From Kitagawia praeruptora (lineage: Eukaryota; Streptophyta; Magnoliopsida; Apiales; Apiaceae): a stretch of DNA of 64,000 bases. The stretch's first letter is position 1. Each line of letters starts with the position of its first letter. The stretch spans positions 24,548,001-24,612,000 of the forward strand of contig CM075352.1 of assembly GCA_037693485.1 (NCBI GenBank), written 5' to 3'. The notes beneath the pieces are model-generated. The model was not told where the DNA came from. It made no database searches and worked only from the letters and a program-made list of their open reading frames with translations. Shown piece by piece: positions 31,284 to 41,314 of the stretch. Position numbers and translations under genes: made by a program.

Positions 31284-32989
31284 CCCATATAGTACTTAGC
31301 TTCACCAAGGTCTTTAATACTGAACTCCTTGTGTAATACTGAACTCCTTGTGTAAAGCAGCTTTAAGATAATTAATAATATCAATGTTATCACCGGTGAG
31401 TAATATATCATCGACATAAACCACTGCAACAGTGAATAAAGAACCTTGTTTATGAACAAACATGGAATACTCTGCAAGAGACCGAGTAAAACCACAATCC
31501 AACAGAAATACAGACAACTTAGCATTCCATTCCCTTGATGTCTGCCTTAAGCCATAAAGAGATTTCAACAGTTTGCCAACAAGATTAAAACCAGAAGATG
31601 GAAGAATTAATTTTATTGAAATGAAAGTTAAGCAACAATACAAAGTTTGATAGTATTTATATACAATGCTTAGTCAACATATTAACTTGTAACTGACTAA
31701 CAGAATTGACTATTACCATATACTCTTATACAAGTCAACATTGACTTGTGACTTAACAGTTAAGAAAATAGAATTCTTGAACTGAGGCTTTAGTTCCACT
31801 TGTGCACATACTAATTCTGATTTTTTCAAATCATCATCTTTACTCGTATTAATGAATTATAACATCAAATGCTAAAAATTCAATTATAAAGGGGTGATAT
31901 AATTGGATACAAATATAAATAAATGCATCCTTGATTCTCAATGTGAAATCAAGAATGAACTATAAAAAAAAATGTGAAAGCAAGAATGTATTTATGTATC
32001 CATGACATATCATCATTTAATCATATATGAATTGTTTGTTGATGTACTTTTAGATAAAAGTTAAGAAAGATAAACAAAAAATTAACTTAATTTGGATATA
32101 AAATACAACTAAAATTGAAATATAAATTCTATTTTAACACCAAAAAAATACTTTTTAATATTAAATTAAACAATAATTATTACTATTTTACGTCTAACAT
32201 TCAACTTGCTCTTATAACTTGGACGCTACTAACGGAAGCACCCGCGATAAACCACATCACATTTGTATAAATCTGTGTTTGATCCTCCATTTCAATTTCC
32301 AACCCATTAGAATACTTTAGCTGGGGGTAAATAAAAAAGACAATAATTCATTTGGATTTAAAAAATGATTAGAATGAAGTTTTAATCATTAAAAAAATTA
32401 TCCAAAAATCGAATTTATTTATTCAATGTGAGGCCAAAAATAACATTTTTGTATTACTAATTACTGATTTTTGCTGTAAGCTTATTATTTTAATTAGTTT
32501 GTGTTTTCAATGTACTAGCTTAAAACCCGTGCGATGCACGGATGTTCTTTAATATAATGATTTTTTTTTAATTTGAATTAAAAAATTTAAGATATGAATT
32601 TTTAGGCTTAAAATTTTAAATAATATGATCTGATAATAATTATCTGTATGTTGTTCGTGATATTTATAGAGAAGAATGGATTTTACTTTGAAAATATATA
32701 AAACAATGGTATGTGTTTAGCTAAAAAAACGAAATCGATTAGTTATTATAATATTAATATTTTATTTTACTTAAATAAAGTTGGATAAAATATAAAATAT
32801 ATTCTATTCTACGTGAAAAAAAATTGATTAGGTATTGAAAAATAAAAATATATTGTATAAAATATAAAAATTGATTAATATTATATTATTGTTATTTTAT
32901 TTTATTAAACAGAACCGTCCGTGATATAATTGAAAAAAAAAAAAAGATTTTAGCTAGAGAAAATAGAAAAGGTAATGTGAAAATTAAAA

Positions 32990-33620
32990 TGGTGCATGTT
33001 TTAGGTGAAAAAGGTAATTAATTAGTTTATAGTAATTATAATTTAATTTATGTTATTTTACTAAATTAAATTGCTCGTAGTGTCTTTAGATAGTGAGAAA
33101 TTAATGTTAACCGTGATATTTTTAGAAAAAAGAAATTTTAATTACGAAATATGGAAAAGATGTTATTGAAAAAAGATAGATTTTAGTTTGAGAAAATAGA
33201 AAAGGTAATGTGAAAATTAAAATGGTGACATGTTTTAGGTGAAAAAGGTAATTGATTAGTTTATAGTAATTATAATTTAATTTATGTTATTTTACTAAAT
33301 TAAATTGCTCGTTGTGTCTTTAGATAGTGAGAAATTAATGTTGCCCGTGATATTTCTAGAAACAAAGAATTTTAATTATGAAATATGTCTAGAAAAAAGG
33401 AATTTTAATTATGAAATATGAAAAAGATGATATTGAAAAAAGACAGATTTTAGTTAGAGAAAATAGAAAAGTTAATGTGAAAATTAAAAAGGTGACATGT
33501 TTTAGGTGAAAATGGTAATTGATTAGTTTATAGTAATTATAATTTAATTTTTTTTATTTTACTAAATTAAATTGCTAGTAGTGTCAATAAATATTGAGAA
33601 ATTAATGTTGCTCGTGATAT
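32990..33620. repeat. Diverged tandem repeats of about 230-270 bp
   Basis: The phrase GTTTTAGGTGAAAA(A/T)GGTAA followed by TTGATTAGTTTATAGTAATT recurs at about 33000, 33233 and 33501. Units are AT-rich and non-coding, perhaps part of an unclassified transposon that starts at the palindrome near 32527. Confidence 0.65.
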
Positions 33621-34094
33621 TTCTAGAAAAAAGGAATTTTAATTATTAAATATGGAAAAGATGATACGTTTTAGCTGAAAAGGATAATCAATAATTATTA
33701 GTATTATAATATTATTATTTTATTTTATTAAATAGAACCACTGGTGATATCATTGGGAAAAAGATATTTTAGTTACAGAATAGGGAAAAGGTAACATGTT
33801 TTGGTTAAAAAAGGGTAATTGATTAGTTAATAGTAACTATAATATAATTATGTTATTTTATTAAACAAAATTGCTATAAGAAAGGAGAAATTTTAGTTTG
33901 ATACAATATAAATATCTTAAAAAGGGAAATTAATTAGTTAGTGCAAAATAGAAAAAGTAATATGTTTAATCTGAAAAAAGAAATTAATTAGTTAGTAGGA
34001 TGAATTTGCCGATAAGGAATGTTTTTTCCAATTTGATGTGCTTTGACCTGTTAAATTCAAGTTTCTGCTTTTAGTGTTGTGGTTGAAAATATAT

Positions 34095-34506
34095 TACTTA
34101 CATCGTAGAGTTATAGTAATATTAATAATATTAATTGGATGTAAGGGTAATTAGGTAAATTCAATAGGTACCAACCAACCAACCAACCAAACTTTTAATA
34201 ATCGTAATTGGATGTAAGGGTAATTAGGTAAATTCAATAGGTACCAACCAACCAACCAACCAAACTTTCAATGTTTCGGAATTTATATAATAGTATAGAT
34301 TACTTACATCGTAGAGTTATAGTAATATTAATAATATTAATTGGATGTAAGGGTAATTAGGTAAATTCAATAGGTACCAACCAACCAACCAACCAAACTT
34401 TTAATAATAGTAATTGGATGTAAGGGTAATTAGGTAAATTCAATAGGTACCAACCAACCAACCAACCAAACTTTCAATGTTTCGGAATTTATATAATAGT
34501 ATAGAT
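34095..34506. repeat. 206-bp tandem duplication with inner 72-bp duplication
   Basis: TACTTACATCGTAGAGTTAT begins at 34095 and again at 34301. Within each copy, the segment with TTGGATGTAAGGGTAATTAG and (CCAA)n occurs twice, 72 bp apart. The copies are almost identical. Confidence 0.85.
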
Positions 34507-36329
34507 TTTAGCATTGCAAAACCCAAATTATATTGGAAAAATTAACAAAAAAAGAAACTCTTGGTTTCTTTCCAATTATGTTATACCTGAGAAGTCATAA
34601 TCTTCGGACAACACAATGGTCTGTTTTTATTATTTGGAATAATAAGAATTTATATATCTGAATATGTGTTCTAAAAAAATTCCAAAATAAATGTTCTTGA
34701 CATTTCAGGTATCCTTGGACCTTGCCTGATCATTGTGTAAGAGACTTGAAAAATCCGAAAAGGTGGGCAGTTCTTTTTTTTTTTTTAATAATTGAATTTA
34801 TCTATTTTTCGAATGAATATTTGTTAGGATATTTCATTTAGTATCGTTGTATAATTAGTTTTTTTTTTATTTAATAGTACTCGAAGTCTAAGTGGCATAA
34901 TTATATTTTTGGTTTTATCCACATAATACCATCCCGTTAACTAAATGTTAGTCGATTGTTATAAAATTATGGAATTTTCCATTTGTTATCACTCAAAATG
35001 TTAGTCGACTATTATAAAATTATGAGATTTTCCATTTGTTATCACTTTAAAATTTTGACTTTTATGTGGTATCATTCTACTTCGGACTTTAACTCTATAA
35101 TACCACTATATTAATGAATCTGATAATTCTGATCAAATTCGTAGGTTTTTGGTAGGTAAAGGGATGTCCGAGAATATTTTGAGGGGCATAAAATCAAAAA
35201 TTTTTAATAGATTATTCGGATTCATCAAAAAAATGGTATTTCGAAACTTTTAAAAGTCAAAAATTTCAAAGTGACATCATATTGAAAATTTCATAACTCT
35301 ATAAAGTGATATTATGTTAATGAATGTTTAGCTATGGAATACTGCATTTTTGAGTCAGATTCGATGAGTCTTGTTAGGACGTGCAAAGGGGATCAAGGAG
35401 CAAGTTATTTTCATACTATTGTTACGGATTGTGTATGTAAGCATTTTGATAATGTATTAATTAATTTTATTCGTAGATTTGTGAACACTACTAGAAATAT
35501 GGGCAAAGGAACCACCGATAAGAAATCTCCTACTTTGAATTAGTGGTTACTTAATCAAAGAAATGTCATTTTTAAGATATAAAGTCTCTTATATTGAAAA
35601 AAAAGAGACCTCCTTATTTAAATAAATGATTCTTTTTGTAAAGGAACCTCTCTCCTTTCAGAAGAGGTCTCTTTTATAATAGAAGAAAAGAGATCTCTTT
35701 ATTTAAATAAATGATTCCTTTAATTAAGAAACCTCTCTTCTAAAAGAAGAGGTCACTTAGATTAAAAGAAAAGAGACCACCTTATTTAAATGAATGATTA
35801 TTTAATTAAAATAACATTGCTTCTCTAAAAAGAGGTTTCTTATATATAAGAAAAGAAATTAACCTCATTATTTATATAAATGATTATTTGTTTAGCATTA
35901 TATAAATGATTATTTATTTAATTGAAATAGATTATAAAAGAGACCCCTTTTATTAAAATATGTTTTTTTATTTAAAATCTTTTCTCGAATCAGTTGTAGT
36001 CACTTTTTTTTTGAGTAATAGTTGTAGTCACTTATAAACAAATAGATCCCCAATTCAGAGAACACGACCCTGCTGCGGCCTGCCCTAATTCCCGCTCCGC
36101 CACTAAGCCATATAATCTCCATCGATTTTGTTCGATTCTGAATTTTTTTCGTATTCAAACTTTCATCTTCAAAGTTATTCTGAGTTTGAGCCCTAATTAG
36201 ATGTCACCAGGTCTAATTCAAAAGCTATGTGCTCTAATTCATCACGCCTTAGTTTGATTAAGTTCAAGGAATTCTTCATCTTAGTTCGATTCAGCGCCTT
36301 CTCCATCTTTACATCTACACCTTAGTTAG

Positions 36330-36333
<4 letters not shown>

Positions 36334-36367
<34 letters not shown>
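36334..36367. repeat. (CT)n microsatellite
   Basis: About 17 CT units inside the CACTA element, in a stretch that resembles a plant 5' UTR (36050-36460) possibly captured with a promoter. Confidence 0.9.
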
Positions 36368-36369
<2 letters not shown>

Positions 36370-36814
36370 TCTAAATGTTTTTAAGGTTAATTGGATTTTT
36401 TTTCTATATATAACAGGATTTCTAGGGGTTTTTAAATAATTTGCAGGATTCAGAATCATCACTTAAAGACAAGGGTTAGTATTCAAATCATCTCAGGTTT
36501 GCATTCATTTCCTCTCCTTTCTTTGTATTTAACAAGTACCTCATTGCATGCGTGTGCATATGTGATGATCTCAGTTTTATTTTGCAATTTTATGATCATG
36601 CTTTAATGGAAATTTGTTTACAGTTTTTTTTGTTACTTGGATCTGATGGTGAGTCTGTTGAACTGATGATTTTGTATGAGTATCAGTGTATTGAGTTCTG
36701 ATATAGTATAACTTAAAACTATTATGTGTTTTGATTTTATTTTTTTTAAAATCAAACAAGATATGTGATGTTTAATTTTAATCATAATTTTAATTTTGTC
36801 ACTCTTTCTCATGT

Positions 36815-38158
36815 AAGCACACAAATGTGGGGTGTTGATACTATTATGGATCTGTCTACCGGGCGTCATATCCATGAAACTCGTGAATGGATTTTACGTA
36901 ATTTTTTTGTTCCTGTTGGCACTGTTCCCATCTATCAAGCACTTGAAAAGGTAGTTGGAATTGCAGAAAATCTTAACTGGGAAGTTTTCAGAGAGACTTT
37001 GATCGAACAGGCTGAACAAGGTGTATATTATTTCACTATCCATGCAGGAGTCCTGCTTCGTTACATCCCTCTAACTGCAAAATGAATGACTGGAATTGTT
37101 TCTCGAGGGGGCTCTATTCATGTAAAGTGGTGCTTGACTTATCACAGGGAAAATTTTGTTTATGAACACTGGGATGACATACTGGATATTTGCAATCAAT
37201 ATGATATAACATTGTCTATTGGTGATGGACTCCGACCAGGGTCGATATACGATGCCAATGACACTGCTCAGTTCGCAGAGCTCTTAACTCAAGGAGAACT
37301 GACACGTAGACCTTGGGAGAAAGATGTACAGGTAATGACCTTAGGAAGTATATTGATGTATGTGTTCTTTATTGTATGAGATCTTCACACCATACCATCC
37401 TCTGCACGACACGGATCTTTGCTAACTAACAAATTACAACTCAGATTACATATATGACATTTTAGCTTTAGCAGTTAGTTTTACTGTAACTTTAAAGGAA
37501 TACTTAATGACGATTCCTCATTTTTCTTCACTTTGAGGTTTTGGTTGATATGTATCCTAAAGCTAGGGGAGTACTAGTGTATTTTGACTGACTTATCTTT
37601 AGTAGCCATGTTCTTACTTCTTAACGCTTAAATCATCATAGGAGTCCAAGAACATGCTTAAGTGTTTATGTATTGTATGTACTTGGAAGATGTATTCAGT
37701 AAGGTGGGTCAACTTGTAACATGTCATCAATTACTATACAACTCCCTTCTACGCCATTTTGATGTTCTAGGAATATCTGATCTTGTAATATCTCCACATC
37801 TACCAACTTGGTTTAGTGTTTTGTTTGTGGATGATTTATATATCGTTGCAAAATGTGATTAATAATACATACATAGACCCCGAACCTTGTAACAGTCTAC
37901 ACTTTTGTTGTACATTAATCACTATCATTAATTTTTTAATTGAACTTTGTTTGAGCTTACATACTGTTACATTGCCATGCTTCCCTCTGTTATTGACAAC
38001 TATATATACTAATTTCAGTTTCAGGTGATAAATGAAGGGCCTGGTCATATTCCAATGCACAAGATTCCAGAGAACATGCAAAAACAGCTGGAATGGTGTA
38101 ATGAAGCTCCTTTCTACACCCTTGGACCTTTGACTACTGATATTGCTCCTGGCTATGA
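36815..38158 (+). pseudogene. THIC: Captured fragment of THIC (phosphomethylpyrimidine synthase) with intron
   Basis: Exon 36815-37332 reads MDLSTGRHIHETREWILRN, VPVGTVPIYQALEKVVGIAE, EQAEQGVYYFTIHAGVLLRY and LSIGDGLRPGSIYDANDTAQ; after a GT-AG intron (37333-38024) exon 38025-38158 reads VINEGPGHIPMHKIPENMQK up to TTDIAPGY. These are core segments of the radical-SAM enzyme that makes the thiamine pyrimidine in plastids. An in-frame TGA at 37083 replaces an expected Arg codon. N-terminal transit region and the C-terminal third, with the iron-sulphur Cys motif, are absent. It cannot be functional. The retained intron shows DNA-level capture, not retroposition. Confidence 0.9.
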
Positions 38159-38238
38159 GCTGCAGTTGGTGATGCCCAGAAGATGTTTGATGTATTGCAT
38201 GAGAGATGTTTAAAGTCATGGAAGTCCATGTGTTGCCC
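38159..38238 (+). pseudogene. Short PPR-like fragment fused after THIC
   Basis: Right after THIC homology stops, another frame reads AAVGDAQKMFDVLHERCLKS then W, close to a pentatricopeptide-repeat helix pair (A.K.FD.M.ER...SW). It would be a second captured host piece. Only about 25 codons, so uncertain. Confidence 0.35.
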
Positions 38239-38994
38239 CCTTGCCATGTAGTTTTCCGACCATAGCCTTGTTGCCTTGTCTAAGAACAAACGCAGCTGCA
38301 TCCTCTATATATAAGCCCTTGTATATTCAGTTTATACTTAAGTTAGAGTACTCAATGTAGCCTCAGAGTGTACTATGGTTCTTAGTTTATATACAAGCTT
38401 GGTTGTGTTTTTATTGTTGTACATGTTGATGTTTATATTTTATGTTTTTCAATTTGCTTCGCAGGGTAATGAGAATTTCAAGCATAAGAAATACAAAGAA
38501 AAAGATCACTTTTTAGGTAAAAGTGCTTTTGTTTAATGGAATCAAAGAGACTACCTTTCGGATATATGTGATTTTATAAATGAAGTTAAGGAGATCACCT
38601 TTTGAAAATACGTGATTACTTAATAAAACCAAAGAGATCACTTTTTTTTAATAAGTGATATTGTTGGACGACCAAAGTCACCAGTTAATTTTGATAAGTG
38701 ATTTCTTTTCCTTCTACCAAGGTAACCATTGATCTTACATAAGTGGTCTCTTTTTCTAATTTTATAAACCACTCCAATTAAGCGGTCTCTTATCCTAGGA
38801 GACCACTGACCTAGACATCACCTTGTAAGGTGCTCTCTAAATAGGTTTTCAGGTGGTCTCTTAATCTATTTTTGTACTAGTGGAATGGTGTGACGCATTT
38901 CTTAGTTACGCATTCTATGTCTAGCATGAGAGAATGGGTTGATATCCCTTCTGAGTTTATTCATCATGTATGGATTTTGATATTATTTAAATAA

Positions 38995-39321
38995 TGCAAG
39001 TACGATTTGTTTAAAAAAAAAAATCAAAATAATATTACTAGGAAGTCAAAAAATTTGGATGATGCCAAAATTGAAAATCAATTATACAATGATATCAAAT
39101 CAAGAGTAAAGTTCTATGGAGTACTTATTTAATTGGAGTACTTGAAGTACATATACATTTTGCATTCAAAATTTTGTAAACTTTAGTATTTTGCAAAACT
39201 TATTACATTAATACCACTATTTCATTGAAAACCTTGAAAATTCTGTATGTTTTGCTAACAAAATATTGCAAAACGAATTATTCTGCGAAACACATTTGGG
39301 TTGCAAAACATATATGTTCTG
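38995..39321. other. Spacer between RNase H remnant and MULE
   Basis: AT-rich, with a TTGCAAAAC(A/T) word repeated several times. Similar words recur at 40765-40900, showing that the MULE at 39322 split one repeat-rich stretch. Confidence 0.5.
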
Positions 39322-40754
39322 GGGTTAAATGGCATTTTGGTCACTCAACTAACCCCTAATTTTCAATTGGGTCATCAAACTCAAAAAACTTTCATTCAGG
39401 TCACTACACTCTTTAAAAATTTCATTCAGGTCACTTGCCGTTAGTTCCGTTAGATTTTGGATGGAAAAATGACTGTGCAGCTGACATGGCTGTACAGTTG
39501 GACAAAACAAATTAAAAACAAGAAAATCAAATAAATTTTTAAAACTAAAAATAATTTTCAATTTAACAAAAAGAATTAAAAACAATTTTCTCTCTCTCTA
39601 CACTATTTCTCTCCCTCTAACCCTCATATATCTCTCTCAATCTCTCGACCCTCATCTCTCTCTCTCATTCTCTCCATCTCTCTCTCTCTCCTGCCTCCCT
39701 CTCTCTCAATCTCTCCACCCTCATCTCTCTCTCTCTCCTGCCTGCCTCTCTCTCAATCTCTCCACCCTCATCTCTCTCTCTCTCTCTTTCTCTTTGTCCT
39801 CGTTTCCCTCTCTCAAACCCCATCTCTGTCTCTCTCAATCTCTCCACCCTTATCGATTCGAAGGTGTTTGGGATCGAGATATTTAAGAAGATGGTGGGTG
39901 TTGATGTATATGTATTGGCAGATGGCAGATGCTTAAATTGGGAGATATAATTGAACTTGGGTTGTTCTAATTGGTAAATTAAGGGCTGATTTGGGTGAGT
40001 TGGAGGATGGAATAACTGGTTGGGTCGATGGTGTGGTGTAGCAGGCGATGGGGAGAAAGGAGAAGATGGGTGGCGCTGGGCAGTGTAGTGGTGTTGCTGC
40101 AGCGGTTGGACGGTGGCGACACGGTGATGAAAGGCGGTAAGCTGTTGGTCCAGTGATAGAAAATGGGAGGTGGTGTTGTGAAGCAACAGGGGAGAAGGAG
40201 AAGGGCGGAGTGGTGGGTGTTGGGAAAAACGGAGAGGAGAAGGGGAAAAACGGCGGTGAACGGCGAATGGTGGTGGTGTGAACGGTGAAGAAGAGGAGTT
40301 GGTGTTGTTGGTGAATGTGAGAGGCAGCGGTGGAATGGAAGGAGGGAATCGAAGGAGGGAATGGGAGGTGCAGGTGTGTTGTGTTGTTGGAGACTGGGAA
40401 TACGGTGGAATGGAGGAGGGGAATGGAGATGAGAAGATGATATGGGGAGGTGCTCGGCGGATCGCCGGGAATTTTATTTTTGATTTTGGAAATTTTATTT
40501 TTGATTTTTGATTTTGAAAATATTAGAATGAATGAATTATGCTGAGTTGGAAGATGAGTTGGAGGCTGAGTAGGTTGGGTTGGAGGATGAGTTAACGGAT
40601 TCCGTCATGAGTTAACGGCCGTGAAATTTTTTTTCTGTTTAGTGATTCAATTGAAAGTTTTTAACTGATATGTGACCTGAATGAAAGTTTTTTGAGTTCG
40701 ATGATCCAAGTGAAAATTAGGGGTCAGTTGAGTGACCAAAATGTCATTTAACCC
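39322..40754. mobile_element. Mutator-like element, 1.43 kb, low-complexity interior
   Basis: Left end GGGTTAAATGGCATTTTGGT and right end reverse-complemented GGGTTAAATGACATTTTGGT are terminal inverted repeats; similarity continues about 100 bp or more. A perfect 10-bp duplication ATATGTTCTG flanks it (39312-39321 and 40755-40764); 9 bp if the element has one more G at the left. The interior has a CT-rich tract (39590-39860) and a G/A-rich tract (40000-40460). Long open frames there (39665-40186 minus, 40278-40511 plus) are repetitive and probably not genes. Confidence 0.85.
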
Positions 40755-40764
40755 ATATGTTCTG

Positions 40765-41314
40765 ATTGCAAAATATAAAGGATTTTCAAGATGAACATAT
40801 TGCAAAATATACATGATTTTCAAGATTATTAATGAAATTATGATATTCATATAACAAGGTTTGCAAAATAATAATTTTTAAAATATTTTGAATAAAAAAC
40901 GTATATGTACTCCAATTCAATGAGTATTCCAATTCAATGAGTACTCGATAGAACTTTTCCTATCAAATATTATTATTTATTATAATAAATTTTGAGAATT
41001 AGCGAGAATTAAACTAAAAAATTAATCGCGGTCAACGGAGCGGTTTTTTAACTTATGAATTAGGCCAAATATTTACTCTATTCAGCTGAGGTGGTTGGTT
41101 GGTTCATTTTAATATTAGAAACAGTAACTTTCCCCATTGCTGTGCTCCTTTGACTCTACCTTACCATCTTCCTCCCATTGTTGCTTCACAACTCTTTTAC
41201 CCCCTATATCTCCTCTCCCTGTCTTCACAAATTCACACATACTTACACTACACACACAACTAACACGCACACATAAAGCTTTCACCTTTATAATCCCATC
41301 ATATTCAAAACACC
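40765..41314. other. Spacer and promoter of the p24 gene
   Basis: AT-rich to about 41100, then a C-rich leader typical of plant 5' UTRs with ATATTAG and CATACTTACACTACACACAC. No other feature is seen. Confidence 0.4.

Larger units (their letters stand above)
27268..31603 (-). pseudogene. Copia RT/RNase H remnant in two pieces (31603-31289 and 28194-27268)
   Basis: The right piece has LLKSLYGLRQTSREWNAKL and the RT active site VVYVDDILLTG, then a 19-bp tandem duplication (31318-31355) that shifts the frame. The left piece continues with LEISRTEKGIALS, two stops, then the RNase H domain (GYCDSDWGGC, SSAEA-like KSAEAKYRALA, VFCDNQAAI, KHIELDCHFVREKV). The interruption is the 28200-31283 element plus its target duplication; rejoining restores the reading sense across the join. 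Confidence 0.8.
26992..31851 (-). mobile_element. Rearranged Ty1/copia remnant, split by a later LTR element
   Basis: On the minus strand the right part (31603-31289) encodes RT up to ...EAKYYMG and the left part resumes at 28194 and continues to 27268, followed by a short spacer and a 245-bp LTR (27236-26992). gag, protease and integrase are missing. The segment 31604-31851 is a partial second copy of the element's own 3' end (pol tail, spacer, start of LTR), fused directly to RT coding sequence. No target duplication is found for the whole. Confidence 0.75.
31852..35333. other. AT-rich intergenic tract with several tandem repeats
   Basis: No gene is recognised. It holds a 15-bp palindrome CCGTGCGATGCACGG (32527-32541), 230-270-bp repeats (32990-33620), a 206-bp duplication (34095-34506), and a pair of about 55-bp repeats near 34940-35045 (GTTAGTCGAYTRTTATAAAA). 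Confidence 0.6.
35486..38882. mobile_element. Non-autonomous CACTA (En/Spm) element, 3.4 kb, carrying gene fragments
   Basis: Begins CACTACTAGAAATATGGGC and ends TTTTTGTACTAGTG, that is CACTAGTACAAAAA reversed. The 3-bp sequence GAA flanks both ends (35483-35485, 38883-38885), as CACTA elements produce. Both subterminal zones hold many short repeats of the type GAGA(C/T)C(A/T)CCTT or its inverse (35580-35850 and 38500-38870), the usual transposase-binding clusters. No transposase is encoded. The interior carries a THIC fragment and other host-like sequence. Confidence 0.9.
35334..38994 (+). pseudogene. RNase H-like (RVT_3-type) domain remnant, split by the CACTA element
   Basis: 35334-35485 reads ESDSMSLVRTCKGDQGASYF then a segment with FDNVLINFIRRFVN; after the CACTA and its GAA duplication the frame resumes at 38886 with VTHFLVTHSMSSMREWVDIP. 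This matches the C-terminal RNase H-like domain seen in plant LINE-derived proteins, where the Asp in SDS and the Arg-rich FxxR segment are typical. Only the end of the domain is present; no reverse transcriptase lies upstream. It was already a fragment when the CACTA landed. Confidence 0.6.

Noticed and set aside
35334..35543. A 69-aa plus-strand gene
   Set aside because: Its last codons are CACTA terminal sequence; the real frame is an RNase H remnant cut by the insertion.
37836..38219. Minus-strand 127-codon frame over THIC
   Set aside because: Lies opposite the captured THIC exon and intron, with no family resemblance.
39665..40186. 173-codon minus-strand frame
   Set aside because: The sequence is CT-rich low complexity giving RERERE-type peptide; it lies in a MULE interior and no domain is visible.
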